From: Puniceicoccales bacterium
Lineage (GTDB): Bacteria; Verrucomicrobiota; Verrucomicrobiia; Opitutales; LL51
NCBI GenBank assembly: GCA_031266235.1
Contig: JAISBJ010000049.1
Coordinates: forward strand, 1 to 18,876
Direction of reading: 5' to 3'
Length of the DNA stretch: 18,876 nucleotides
Made by a program: the position numbers and the translations under genes. The notes below the pieces were generated by a model. That model saw nothing but the letters and a program-made list of their open reading frames with translations, was not told the DNA's origin and searched no databases. Shown one piece after another: positions 1 through 6,763 of this stretch. Numbering within the stretch: position 1 is the stretch's first letter; each line of letters starts with the position of its first letter.

Positions 1-138
1 AAACAAGATCAAGAAAGAATAAAAGAACTTAAAGAAAATATAGCTTTGCTCGATCCAGAGACTCCTTCCGAAGCTCTTCCCGAAATTCCAGCTCCACCTG
101 ATTTTCCCAATCCTCAGGTTCCAGCTCCCAATCCTTAA
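1..138 (+). CDS. C-terminal end of an unidentified protein (partial)
   Basis: Frame 1 is open from the window edge to a TAA at 136-138, giving 45 residues. The visible part is a charged, probably helical stretch (KQDQERIKELKENIALLDPE) followed by a proline-rich tail (PEIPAPPDFPNP, ending PAPNP). I do not recognise the family; the 5' end lies outside the window. Codon use (GCT, CCA, CCT, CTT, many A/T third positions, no GCG) is more AT-rich than the genes to its right, but the sample is small. A short hairpin with a T run follows directly and the next gene converges on it. That the frame is coding is fairly sure because of codon periodicity and the clean stop plus terminator-like sequence. 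Confidence 0.6.
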   Translation, partial: KQDQERIKELKENIALLDPETPSEALPEIPAPPDFPNPQVPAPNP

Positions 139-140
139 AC

Positions 141-163
141 TCAAGCTTCTTCTTGATTTTTTT
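141..163 (+). terminator. weak Rho-independent terminator after the first gene
   Basis: TCAAG (141-145) can pair with CTTGA (152-156) around a 6-base loop, followed by seven T (157-163). It starts two bases after the stop codon. The stem has only 5 bp, so strength is doubtful. On the minus strand the T run would precede the stem, so it would serve only the + strand gene. Confidence 0.45.
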
Positions 164-174
164 ACAAAAAATTT

Positions 175-807
175 CTATTCCACTTTCCAGCTGACGACGT
201 CGAGGGACTTGTTGCCATCCCCGATGGTAAAAATAGCGACTTTCTCCCGCAGGCCACTGTCCGGCACTTTTTCTTTGATCGTTGGGTAGGCATTGAAGAC
301 GCTTTGGGGGATGAGGACATCGCCATCGGTGGCGGCGTCACTTTCCACGACCAGTTTGATATCGGTGTTATTGAAGCGATCGGCGAGGCGCGCGCGATTG
401 CAAGTCCCGTCGCTATTTTTCTGGAAGTCGTCGTCAGAGAACTCGAGGAACGGAATGCCGTTGGGGTTGAGGTATTCGCTACTCGTTTCGAGGGGAGATA
501 GGCCGTCGATTTCTTTGGCGGAGAGCGCGCGGATCAGGTTCGCGGATTTTTCTGCGTCCAGGGAGATAATGGTTTCTAGGGCTAACGGCGTGTCTTGGCC
601 GACGATTTTTGGGAAACATCCGTACTCGCGGTAGTAGGCATTGAGCGCGAAAACGTAGCGGTTGAACTGAATTTTCGACTGGTTCATGTACATCGAACGC
701 TTGACTTTTCCGAAGGCCGGCAGGATAATCGAAGCGAGGACGGCGATGGCGGCTATGACCACCATGAGTTCTAAGGTCGTGAATGCATATTTTTTACTTT
801 TTTTCAT
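175..807 (-). CDS. prepilin-like protein (type II secretion pseudopilin / type IV pilin family)
   Basis: This is an inner-membrane protein of 210 aa with a class III prepilin signal. A short basic leader (MKKSKKYA) is followed by FTTLELMVVIAAIAVLASII: a Phe at +1, Glu at +5 and a ~20-residue hydrophobic helix. The residue before the cleavage site is Ala rather than the usual Gly, which is tolerated in some prepilins. The start at 807 is chosen because GGAG (817-814) sits 6 bases upstream; an in-frame ATG at 819 would add MEKF but has no ribosome site. The C-terminal globular part (Y-x-x-YG-FP region, later GDGN) resembles GspG/GspH-like proteins. It follows another prepilin gene by 17 bases and is presumably co-transcribed. 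The exact pseudopilin class is not determined. Confidence 0.8.
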   Translation of the reverse strand: MKKSKKYAFTTLELMVVIAAIAVLASIILPAFGKVKRSMYMNQSKIQFNRYVFALNAYYREYGCFPKIVGQDTPLALETIISLDAEKSANLIRALSAKEIDGLSPLETSSEYLNPNGIPFLEFSDDDFQKNSDGTCNRARLADRFNNTDIKLVVESDAATDGDVLIPQSVFNAYPTIKEKVPDSGLREKVAIFTIGDGNKSLDVVSWKVE

Positions 808-824
808 AAATTTCTCCATTAAAT

Positions 825-1436
825 TTACAAAAATCCTCCGTTGGTGATGACGATATCGCCGCCGCGGCTATCGCTCACGCATCCCCGTTGGTCGATCGCG
901 GTGCTTTTGGAGATATTGCGGTTGCGTTGGGGGTTTTGCTGGCCTTTGGGGCCCTTCGAGAGGAGGACGTAGGAGGGGTTGTCCCAGCTATCGCCGCCGT
1001 CGCGCAGCTTGTAGTAGTAGACGTAATCGCTGGAAAACGGGTCGACGAATTGGCCGCCGATTTCTTTGATGGTGGTGGTGGCGAGGTCTTGGGCTTTGGG
1101 GCCGTCGATGGGGTTACCGTCGGGGTCGATGGTTCCGTGGAGGGCGGCGCAGAGGATGGTGCCCTGGCGGTCGTCGTGGGCTGCGATTTTGGGGTAATCG
1201 CCGTGCAACGCGCGGTATTCCTCGAGCATTCTAGCCAACTGAGTTAATTCGGAGCGGGTGAGGATTTGTTTTTCGCGTTCCTGGAGGGTGCCGTAAATTT
1301 TGAATATACCGGCCATGGCGACCAGGAAAATCGCTGCGGTACACACCATTTCGACGGCCGTAAAACCGAGATTGCTACACCGTGGCGGTGGTAAATTTTT
1401 TAAAAATTGTTTACATAGTTTTACGGAGAAATCCAT
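825..1436 (-). CDS. prepilin-like protein, GspG-like pseudopilin
   Basis: This 203-aa protein has a 24-residue leader ending NLG, then the cleavage-type motif G24|FTAVE with Glu at +5 and a hydrophobic helix (MVCTAAIFLVAMAGIF). The C-terminal half has GspG-like features: an LARMLEEYRALHGDYP segment (helix then the 'G-x-YP' turn), DPFSSDYVYYYKL and LLSKGPKG, which matches the 'vySaGPDG' region of major pseudopilins. That points to type II secretion or a related fibre. No good Shine-Dalgarno precedes the ATG at 1436, and the leader is long, so a later start is possible although no better one is seen. It lies 41 bases downstream of the beta-barrel gene and 17 bases upstream of the second prepilin gene on the same strand, suggesting one transcript. 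Confidence 0.8.
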   Translation of the reverse strand: MDFSVKLCKQFLKNLPPPRCSNLGFTAVEMVCTAAIFLVAMAGIFKIYGTLQEREKQILTRSELTQLARMLEEYRALHGDYPKIAAHDDRQGTILCAALHGTIDPDGNPIDGPKAQDLATTTIKEIGGQFVDPFSSDYVYYYKLRDGGDSWDNPSYVLLSKGPKGQQNPQRNRNISKSTAIDQRGCVSDSRGGDIVITNGGFL

Positions 1437-1477
1437 AGCATGGGGTTAGGATGAGAAATTTTTGGGGAAAATCAAGG

Positions 1478-2671
1478 CTAGAAAACTTTATTGAGCGCCA
1501 GGCCGATGGCCGAACTTTTACAATTTTTTCCATAGCGGCCGAAAAAATTGAGGTCGACGGAGCAGGATTGCGAGTAATTGAAGCGGAAGCCAGCGGTAAT
1601 GAGGAACTTCGTTTTATCGAATACAACAAACGTTTCCTTTTGCGCACTCAATATATTCTCCGGGGGGCGATCCGTGTGGCTCGTAGACCATTGTTTACAG
1701 AAGTTGCGTTCGGCGCCGAGGAATAGGTGGGCGCGGAATTGCTCATTATTTTTCTCGCATTTTAGGCCGATGGAGCCGTCGAAGGAATTCAATTTCAAAT
1801 GAAAACGCTCCTCTTCTATAAAACGAGATGCTAGCGCAGAGGAACCTGGATGGTCATGGCTGTAATATCTTTTATTGTCAATTTTTTGTCTAAAACTCCC
1901 GGTGCTGAGGGTGGCATTGGGACCGATTTTCCAATCGTTGCCTTCGAAAAAACTGCGGTAAATGTTGATTTTACTGTGGAACGCCAGAACGTCGTGTAGG
2001 AATCTGTATTCTTTGTAATCGGTCTTGGTGGCGCCGGAAGGATCGGTAATTTCTCTATTGTACAAGCCAAAATACTCCCTGTCCTTTGGCTTAGAAATGC
2101 CGATGGACGATACGGTGGAAACGTCGAAACCCCAAATGTTAAAATTCCCATAATATCCGCCGTACCATGTGCGTAAATCATCTGTCAAAACCGATTTTTT
2201 TGCATTATTCTGGCCATCTATGCCATCCTGGATTTTCCCGTACGCCAAATCGCAGTGATTCCCCGTAAATCCGCTGAAAAATCCCATGTAGGCGGTGCGT
2301 TTGAAGATGAAATGTTCGTAGGCGAAATCGAATCCGATGAGTCCGTTGCCTCCGTTGGAATCATAAAGCGCTGCGCTTTGGTGGGAAAAATTGAGTGCGC
2401 CCCAGACGTCGAAAAAATGCGCCTCCTTTTTGGCGGATATCTCCTTCAGCGCCGTAGCGTGCTCTATGATCGTGCCGTTGATGGCGTGAAAGTTGTCTCC
2501 TAACATGATAGCGACGGCGGTCGGCGACAGTGCGGTGAAGTTTTCCTCAGGTTCGGCTGCGGCGGTCGCATATGCCCGAGAACCCGAGTAGTTGACTCCC
2601 GCAGCAACCCATAAAACCCATAACATCCTCCGTAATCCGATACGCCTAGAAACGCGTCTCATCCTGTCCAT
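1478..2671 (-). CDS. outer-membrane beta-barrel protein, autotransporter-barrel-like
   Basis: The chosen ATG at 2671 gives 397 aa beginning with an Arg-rich n-region (MDRMRRVSRRIGLRR), a hydrophobic core (MLWVLWVAAGVN) and a cleavage-like AYA|TA: a Sec signal peptide. The rest alternates aromatic and polar residues in beta-strand style (FDVWGALNFSHQSAALY, RTWYGGYYGNFNIWGF, LFLGAERNF) and ends in Phe (ALNKVF), as expected of a BAM-inserted barrel. The pattern resembles an autotransporter barrel of ~270-300 residues, preceded by only ~50 residues and so with no real passenger. An in-frame ATG at 2782 would add 37 residues ahead of the signal peptide; I disfavour it because a promoter-like TTGACT lies at 2709-2704, inside that extension. 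Function unknown; it heads the prepilin cluster. Confidence 0.7.
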   Translation of the reverse strand: MDRMRRVSRRIGLRRMLWVLWVAAGVNYSGSRAYATAAAEPEENFTALSPTAVAIMLGDNFHAINGTIIEHATALKEISAKKEAHFFDVWGALNFSHQSAALYDSNGGNGLIGFDFAYEHFIFKRTAYMGFFSGFTGNHCDLAYGKIQDGIDGQNNAKKSVLTDDLRTWYGGYYGNFNIWGFDVSTVSSIGISKPKDREYFGLYNREITDPSGATKTDYKEYRFLHDVLAFHSKINIYRSFFEGNDWKIGPNATLSTGSFRQKIDNKRYYSHDHPGSSALASRFIEEERFHLKLNSFDGSIGLKCEKNNEQFRAHLFLGAERNFCKQWSTSHTDRPPENILSAQKETFVVFDKTKFLITAGFRFNYSQSCSVDLNFFGRYGKNCKSSAIGLALNKVF

Positions 2672-2679
2672 GCCACATA

Positions 2680-2709
2680 ATAAAATGTTGAATATTGAGT
2701 AAAAGTCAA
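2680..2709 (-). promoter_or_regulatory. putative sigma70 promoter for the beta-barrel gene
   Basis: On the minus strand TTGACT (2709-2704) is followed after 18 bases by TTTTAT (2685-2680). Transcription would start near 2673, almost at the ATG at 2671, giving a leaderless or nearly leaderless message. The -10 is only 4/6 to consensus. Confidence 0.4.
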
Positions 2710-2807
2710 GGCTAAAATGTTTTTTTGTGGGAAATATTTTTGCAAACATCTTTTTGTTGAACGTTTGAAAAAAGTTTTGCATGGCGGCGAAATAATGTTA
2801 CACATCA

Positions 2808-3560
2808 GTGGCGGCCGTGAGTGCGACGCTGACAGTTCATCATCTATCCATGGCCTACGGCGATTATACGGTTATGCGCGACCTCGATTTCACGATTGGT
2901 GCGGGCGAAATTTTTTTGATTATCGGCGGCAGTGGTTGCGGGAAAAGCACGCTGCTGAAGCACCTCATTGGCATTGAGAAGGTGGCCGACGGGACGATTT
3001 TTTACGGCGAAGAGGACATCAATGGGGTGATAAATTCGGGACATGTGGCGCGGAAATTCGGGGTTCTCTACCAGAGCAGCGCCCTTTGGAGCGACCTCAC
3101 CATCGCCGAAAATGTCGCTCTGCCGCTGAGTTATTACACCGCTTTGTCGCCGAAAGAAATGGCGGATCTCGTATCGTTTAGGCTTTCGCTGGTTGGTTTA
3201 GGTGGTTTTGAAGCGCTCTATCCATTTGAACTTTCCGGGGGGATGAAGAAGCGGGCGGGATTAGCGCGGGCGATGATTTTGGATCCGGAATTTTTATTTT
3301 TCGACGAGCCTTCCGCGGGGTTGGATCCTCTGACGTCGAAGCGCCTGGACGACCTTATTTTGGAAATCCGCGACTGTTTTGGGACGACGGTGGTGATTGT
3401 TACCCACGAATTGGCGAGCATATTTGCCGTCGGAGACCGCGCCATTTTCCTCGACGCGCAGAGCAAGACGGCCCTCGACATGGGTGCGCCGGAGTGGCTA
3501 TTGGAGCATGGCACGGAGCCGGTGCGCCGATTTTTATCCCGGGGGGCTGGCGATGTCTAG
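2808..3560 (+). CDS. mlaF: ABC transporter ATP-binding protein, MlaF family
   Basis: This is the cytoplasmic ATPase of an MCE/Mla-type phospholipid ABC transporter; 250 aa is typical. Visible motifs: Walker A GGSGCGKST (residues 40-48), Q-loop Gln89, signature LSGGMKKRAGLARA (142-155; the 'SGGMKKR' form is characteristic of MlaF/Mkl ATPases), Walker B FLFFDEP (162-168), D-loop AGLDP and H-loop His200 in VTHE. The GTG at 2808 is the farthest sensible start; a second GTG at 2817 is possible, and neither has a clear Shine-Dalgarno. The stop overlaps the start of the MCE gene by 8 bases, indicating translational coupling. The usual neighbour, the MlaE permease gene, is not upstream: a divergent beta-barrel gene is there instead. 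Confidence 0.9.
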   Translation: MAAVSATLTVHHLSMAYGDYTVMRDLDFTIGAGEIFLIIGGSGCGKSTLLKHLIGIEKVADGTIFYGEEDINGVINSGHVARKFGVLYQSSALWSDLTIAENVALPLSYYTALSPKEMADLVSFRLSLVGLGGFEALYPFELSGGMKKRAGLARAMILDPEFLFFDEPSAGLDPLTSKRLDDLILEIRDCFGTTVVIVTHELASIFAVGDRAIFLDAQSKTALDMGAPEWLLEHGTEPVRRFLSRGAGDV

Positions 3561-4554
3561 GAAGGTTAGTCCGTTTGCGATTGGTGTGTTTGTAATGGGG
3601 GCGCTTGTTATTTTCCTGGGCGCGTTTCTCGTGCTATTTCGCGGGAATTTCTCCAGCAACGGGATGACTTTTGTACTTTATTTTAACAGTTCGCTCAACG
3701 GCCTCGACGTCGGTTCGCCGGTGAAATTTAAGGGCGTGCGCGTCGGGAGTGTGCGGAAGATCGAGGTCGCCTACGATGCGGAGAGCAGTTCGGTTTTGAC
3801 GCCCGTTATCGTGGAGATCGACGCGACGATTTTTTCGCCTTCGGCGCAGACTCTATCGAAGGTGGATCGCGGGAAATTTTACCAGAGTCAGATGATGAGC
3901 GGGCTTGCGGCGAAATTGTCGATGGAGAGTTTTGTGACGGGGAAGTTGTTCGTCGAGCTCGATTACTACCGCCCCAATAAACTCCGCTTTTATGTAAAAA
4001 ATAAAACAAGTCTTTCGCAAATCCCGACCGTCGCTTCGGAGATCGAGAAATTTATTTCCGGCGCCGACAATATCATCAGGCAGTTCAGCAAAGTGGATTT
4101 GAAGACGATTTCGCGGCGCTTGGTCTCGATTTTATCGAACGTCGACGAGCAGCTCCAGGGGTCGAATCTCAAGGAATTGATTCACAATATTTCGAATGCG
4201 TCGATGAGCGTTCAGAATTTTTTTACTTCGGATAAGATGCGGGGGCTGATCGAGCGTTTTTCCACGGCGATGGGCGACGTGCAGGCGTTTTTAGGGGCGC
4301 TCGCGCCGATCGTGGAGCGTTTCGAGGGCAGCATTGGTGTGACGGCGAAGGATATCAGCCGGGCTTCGCAGAAATTTAGCGATACTTGCGAGCACGTTTC
4401 CGGGTTGATCGGCCCGCATTCGGACTTTCGGGAGAGCGCGAAGGAATGTTTGCAGCAGGCGACAAAGGCGCTCCGTTTGTTGCGCTGTTTTCTGGATTTG
4501 CTCAATCGCACCCCCAACGCCCTTTTCGCTGGAATTAATTATGAGGAGAATTGA
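3553..4554 (+). CDS. mlaD: MCE-domain (MlaD-family) substrate-binding protein
   Basis: This is a 333-aa inner-membrane-anchored periplasmic protein that would form the lipid-binding ring of the transporter. One transmembrane helix (about residues 7-28, FAIGVFVMGALVIFLGAFLV) is followed by an MCE domain (about 36-115) with the family core LNGLDVGSPVKFKGVRVGSV. A long C-terminal part (about 140-333) is mostly predicted helix (SEIEKFISGADNIIRQFS and similar), as in MCE proteins whose helices build a channel. The frame stays open upstream to 3397, but the ATG at 3553, overlapping the end of mlaF, puts the membrane helix at the N-terminus and fits the family. It overlaps the next gene by 14 bases. 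MCE assignment is strong; whether the cargo is phospholipid is inferred from the family. Confidence 0.88.
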   Translation: MSRKVSPFAIGVFVMGALVIFLGAFLVLFRGNFSSNGMTFVLYFNSSLNGLDVGSPVKFKGVRVGSVRKIEVAYDAESSSVLTPVIVEIDATIFSPSAQTLSKVDRGKFYQSQMMSGLAAKLSMESFVTGKLFVELDYYRPNKLRFYVKNKTSLSQIPTVASEIEKFISGADNIIRQFSKVDLKTISRRLVSILSNVDEQLQGSNLKELIHNISNASMSVQNFFTSDKMRGLIERFSTAMGDVQAFLGALAPIVERFEGSIGVTAKDISRASQKFSDTCEHVSGLIGPHSDFRESAKECLQQATKALRLLRCFLDLLNRTPNALFAGINYEEN

Positions 4555-5188
4555 AAAATTTTTACCGGTCGACGGCCTTTTATTGATATTTTTTTTACTA
4601 TGTTCGGGCTGCACGCTTTTCAAATCGACGCCGGATCAGACGCGGCTCTTTGACATTGGATTTAGGCGGGAAAAACCGGTGGCGACTTCCATCGACCGCG
4701 CCAAGATTCGCATCCGCATGGGCCATTTCCCCGATTACCTCGATAGCCCGCAGATTATAACAAAAATTGGCCCCCACGAGTTGCGGAGCAATTCCCGCTA
4801 CCGCTGGGCGACGTCCCTTTCGGAGAACATCCTGCACATCGTGCGGGGGAGCATCCAGCAAAGTTTCCCGAAGGCCCGCATCTACGCGTTCCCCAACGAC
4901 ACCGCGTGTAAAATCGACTACACGTTGCGGCTGGATATCGACGTGCTGGAGATCCACGAAGTGGCTCAGGAAGTGACTTTTTCCGGCATGTGGACTTTTT
5001 TAAACGCGAGTCACGAGTTGGTAAATTATTCACCTTTTGAATTCCGCGAGTCCTTTGGCGGGGCGGTCGATCGCTACGGTGAAATTGTGGCAAAAGTGGA
5101 GCAGGTGGTCCTGGATCTCGGCGGCGCGATTGCGAAACAGATGGACTTTCTCCTCCTCAAAAAAGATGAAATTGCCGATAAAATGTAA
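4541..5188 (+). CDS. ABC-type transport auxiliary lipoprotein (PqiC/YmbA-like)
   Basis: This 215-aa protein has a lipoprotein signal: basic start, hydrophobic GLLLIFFLL, then CSGC with Cys24 as the likely lipidated residue (the -3 position is Cys rather than Leu). The mature part matches the auxiliary lipoprotein of MCE systems: FDIGF near the start, then IRMGHFPDYLDSPQIITKIG, RYRWATSLSENI, and a beta-rich half with DYTLRLDIDVLEI. These proteins are known as outer-membrane partners of MCE proteins (PqiC with PqiB). It overlaps mlaD by 14 bases and so belongs to the same operon. A shortened second copy of its FEF-x-E-x-FGG coding segment lies just after its stop. Confidence 0.82.
   Translation: MRRIEKFLPVDGLLLIFFLLCSGCTLFKSTPDQTRLFDIGFRREKPVATSIDRAKIRIRMGHFPDYLDSPQIITKIGPHELRSNSRYRWATSLSENILHIVRGSIQQSFPKARIYAFPNDTACKIDYTLRLDIDVLEIHEVAQEVTFSGMWTFLNASHELVNYSPFEFRESFGGAVDRYGEIVAKVEQVVLDLGGAIAKQMDFLLLKKDEIADKM
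5035..5066 (+). repeat. copy 1 of a 32-bp repeat (inside the auxiliary lipoprotein gene)
   Basis: TTTTGAATTCC...GGCGGGG-GG is found here and again at 5201-5232, offset 166 bases, with 29 of 32 positions identical; the three differences are all transitions. Here it encodes FEFRESFGGAV near the C-terminus of the lipoprotein. Confidence 0.75.
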
Positions 5189-5200
5189 AAAAATGTTCGT

Positions 5201-5232
5201 TTTTGAATTCCACGAGCCCTTTGGCGGGGTGG
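5201..5232 (+). repeat. copy 2 of the 32-bp repeat (after the lipoprotein stop codon)
   Basis: This is the partner of 5035-5066 and lies 13 bases after the lipoprotein stop. It keeps the reading frame within a 14-codon ORF (5193-5237, MFVFEFHEPFGGVA), so the peptide core FEF-x-E-x-FGG is retained. No ribosome site precedes that ATG, so I read it as a remnant of duplication rather than a gene. The rest of the 106-base gap to enolase contains a small perfect hairpin, GTCGA-tattt-TCGAC (5272-5286). Confidence 0.7.
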
Positions 5233-5294
5233 CGTAAATCCACAAAAAACAGGCTTGCCCAATGGAAAAAAGTCGATATTTTCGACACGCAGTT

Positions 5295-6614
5295 ATGGCG
5301 AAAGTTACGATATCAGATGTGCTCGGGCGGGAAATCATCGATTCCCGCGGGAATCCGACCGTTGAAGTGGATGTGGTCCTGTCCAATGGCGTCGTTGGGC
5401 GAGCGGCGGTGCCTTCCGGGGCGAGTACGGGGGAGCGGGAGGCGATCGAGTTGCGCGACGGGCGTGCGCAGTGCGAATTTGACAACGTCGACCCCAAAAA
5501 ACGCTACGGCGGGCTCGGTGTTTTGGCGGCCGTGTACAACGTGCGGGAGCGGATTGCGCCGGCAATTATTGGTTTGGAAGCGTGCGATCAGGGGGGAATT
5601 GACGCGTTGATGTCAGCGCTCGATGGCACGGAAAATAAGGGAGAGTTGGGTGCCAATGCCATTTTAGCCGTTTCGCTGGCTACGGCGAAGGCCGCGGCCC
5701 ATTGCCTCGGTATCCCCCTCTACCGCCACATCGGGGGCATTAACGGCCGAGTTTTGCCGGTGCCGATGATGAATGTGCTCAATGGCGGAGCCCATTCGGA
5801 CGCCCCCGTCGACATCCAGGAATTCATGATTATCCCCCATCGTGCCGAGAATTTCCGCGAAGCCGTGCGCATGGGAGCGGAGACGTTCCACGCGTTGAAG
5901 GCGGTCCTCAAGGCGCGCCATCTGTCGACGGCGGTGGGCGATGAGGGGGGATTTGCACCGAATTTGGATTCCAACGAAGACGCCCTAGACGCCATAGTGG
6001 CCGCGATTCACCATGCGGGGTACGTGCCCGGAGAGGACATTTCCATTGGATTGGATGTGGCGGCGTCGGAATTTTTTGATCGGGAGGAGCACTTATATGT
6101 TTTCAAGAAGTCGGACCATTCGAAGCGCAGTGCGTCGGATATGATTGAGTGGTACCAGGCGTTGGTTGGGAAGTATCCGATACGATCTATCGAGGACGGG
6201 TTGGATCAGAACGATTGGGCTGGCTGGGATGAATTGACGGGCCATTTGGGTAGCGAGGTTCAGTTGGTTGGGGACGATTTATTTGTGACGAACCCGAAGT
6301 ATTTGCGGCGTGGGATTGGAGAGGGCATTGCAAATGCGATTTTGGTTAAAGTGAATCAGATTGGATCGCTGACGGAGACGCTGGATTGCATTGAGCTGGC
6401 GAAGATTTCTGGCTATGGGAGTATTATTTCGCATCGTTCCGGGGAGACGGAGGACACGACGATTGCGGACATTGCGGTTGGGACGAATGCGGGGCAGATC
6501 AAGGCGGGGTCGATGAGTCGGACGGATCGCGTTTGCAAGTACAATCGCCTGATGCGCATCGAAGAGGAATTGGGCGAGCAGGCGATTTTCGCGGGCAATA
6601 GGGCGGAAATTTGA
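5295..6614 (+). CDS. eno: enolase (phosphopyruvate hydratase)
   Basis: Cytoplasmic glycolytic enzyme interconverting 2-phosphoglycerate and phosphoenolpyruvate. The ATG at 5295 gives 439 aa beginning MAKVTISDVLGREIIDSRGN, the family's usual start; an in-frame ATG at 5262 would add 11 residues. Neither has a Shine-Dalgarno. Conserved landmarks: PSGASTGEREA (loop 1), NVLNGGAHSD, catalytic GDEGGFAPN (215-223, Glu217), metal ligands in SIGLDVAASEF, IEDGLDQNDW and VGDDLFVTN, catalytic Lys in LVKVNQIGSLTET, and SHRSGETEDT (379-388). Full length with no missing catalytic residue visible. It stands alone between the lipid-transport operon and the ABC-2 permease. Confidence 0.97.
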   Translation: MAKVTISDVLGREIIDSRGNPTVEVDVVLSNGVVGRAAVPSGASTGEREAIELRDGRAQCEFDNVDPKKRYGGLGVLAAVYNVRERIAPAIIGLEACDQGGIDALMSALDGTENKGELGANAILAVSLATAKAAAHCLGIPLYRHIGGINGRVLPVPMMNVLNGGAHSDAPVDIQEFMIIPHRAENFREAVRMGAETFHALKAVLKARHLSTAVGDEGGFAPNLDSNEDALDAIVAAIHHAGYVPGEDISIGLDVAASEFFDREEHLYVFKKSDHSKRSASDMIEWYQALVGKYPIRSIEDGLDQNDWAGWDELTGHLGSEVQLVGDDLFVTNPKYLRRGIGEGIANAILVKVNQIGSLTETLDCIELAKISGYGSIISHRSGETEDTTIADIAVGTNAGQIKAGSMSRTDRVCKYNRLMRIEEELGEQAIFAGNRAEI

Positions 6615-6671
6615 TATTTTTTTTTAAAATTTTTAGCGCCATCGATTGAAAAAAAAATTGCAATATTTTTC

Positions 6672-6714
6672 TTGACAAAGGAATTTTTCTGTGAAATTTT
6701 TCCGTTGAAAGGAG
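6672..6714 (+). promoter_or_regulatory. TTGACA box and strong Shine-Dalgarno before the leader ORF and permease
   Basis: TTGACA at 6672-6677 is followed by an AT-rich stretch with a possible extended -10 (TGTG then AAATTT at 6694-6699, spacing 16), then GAAAGGAG at 6707-6714. The ribosome site is well placed (10 bases) for an ATG at 6725, not for the permease ATG at 6742. The -10 is a poor match. Confidence 0.4.
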
Positions 6715-6724
6715 TAAAAAGGCG

Positions 6725-6763
6725 ATGAAGGTCGGAAATATATGCGTAAGTTGCGGATTTTGA
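6725..6763 (+). CDS. possible 12-aa leader peptide overlapping the permease start
   Basis: ATG at 6725 opens a 12-codon ORF (MKVGNICVSCGF, then TGA at 6761-6763). It has the best Shine-Dalgarno nearby (AAAGGAG, 10 bases away) and overlaps the first 22 bases of the permease gene in another frame. Such an arrangement can couple translation of the downstream gene to the leader. The peptide has a C-x-x-C pair, but with so few residues this may be chance. No homology is claimed. Confidence 0.35.
   Translation: MKVGNICVSCGF

Noticed and set aside
3397..3552. Upstream extension of the MCE reading frame
   Set aside because: The extension overlaps mlaF and would put 52 basic residues ahead of the membrane anchor; the ATG at 3553 fits the family and operon overlap.
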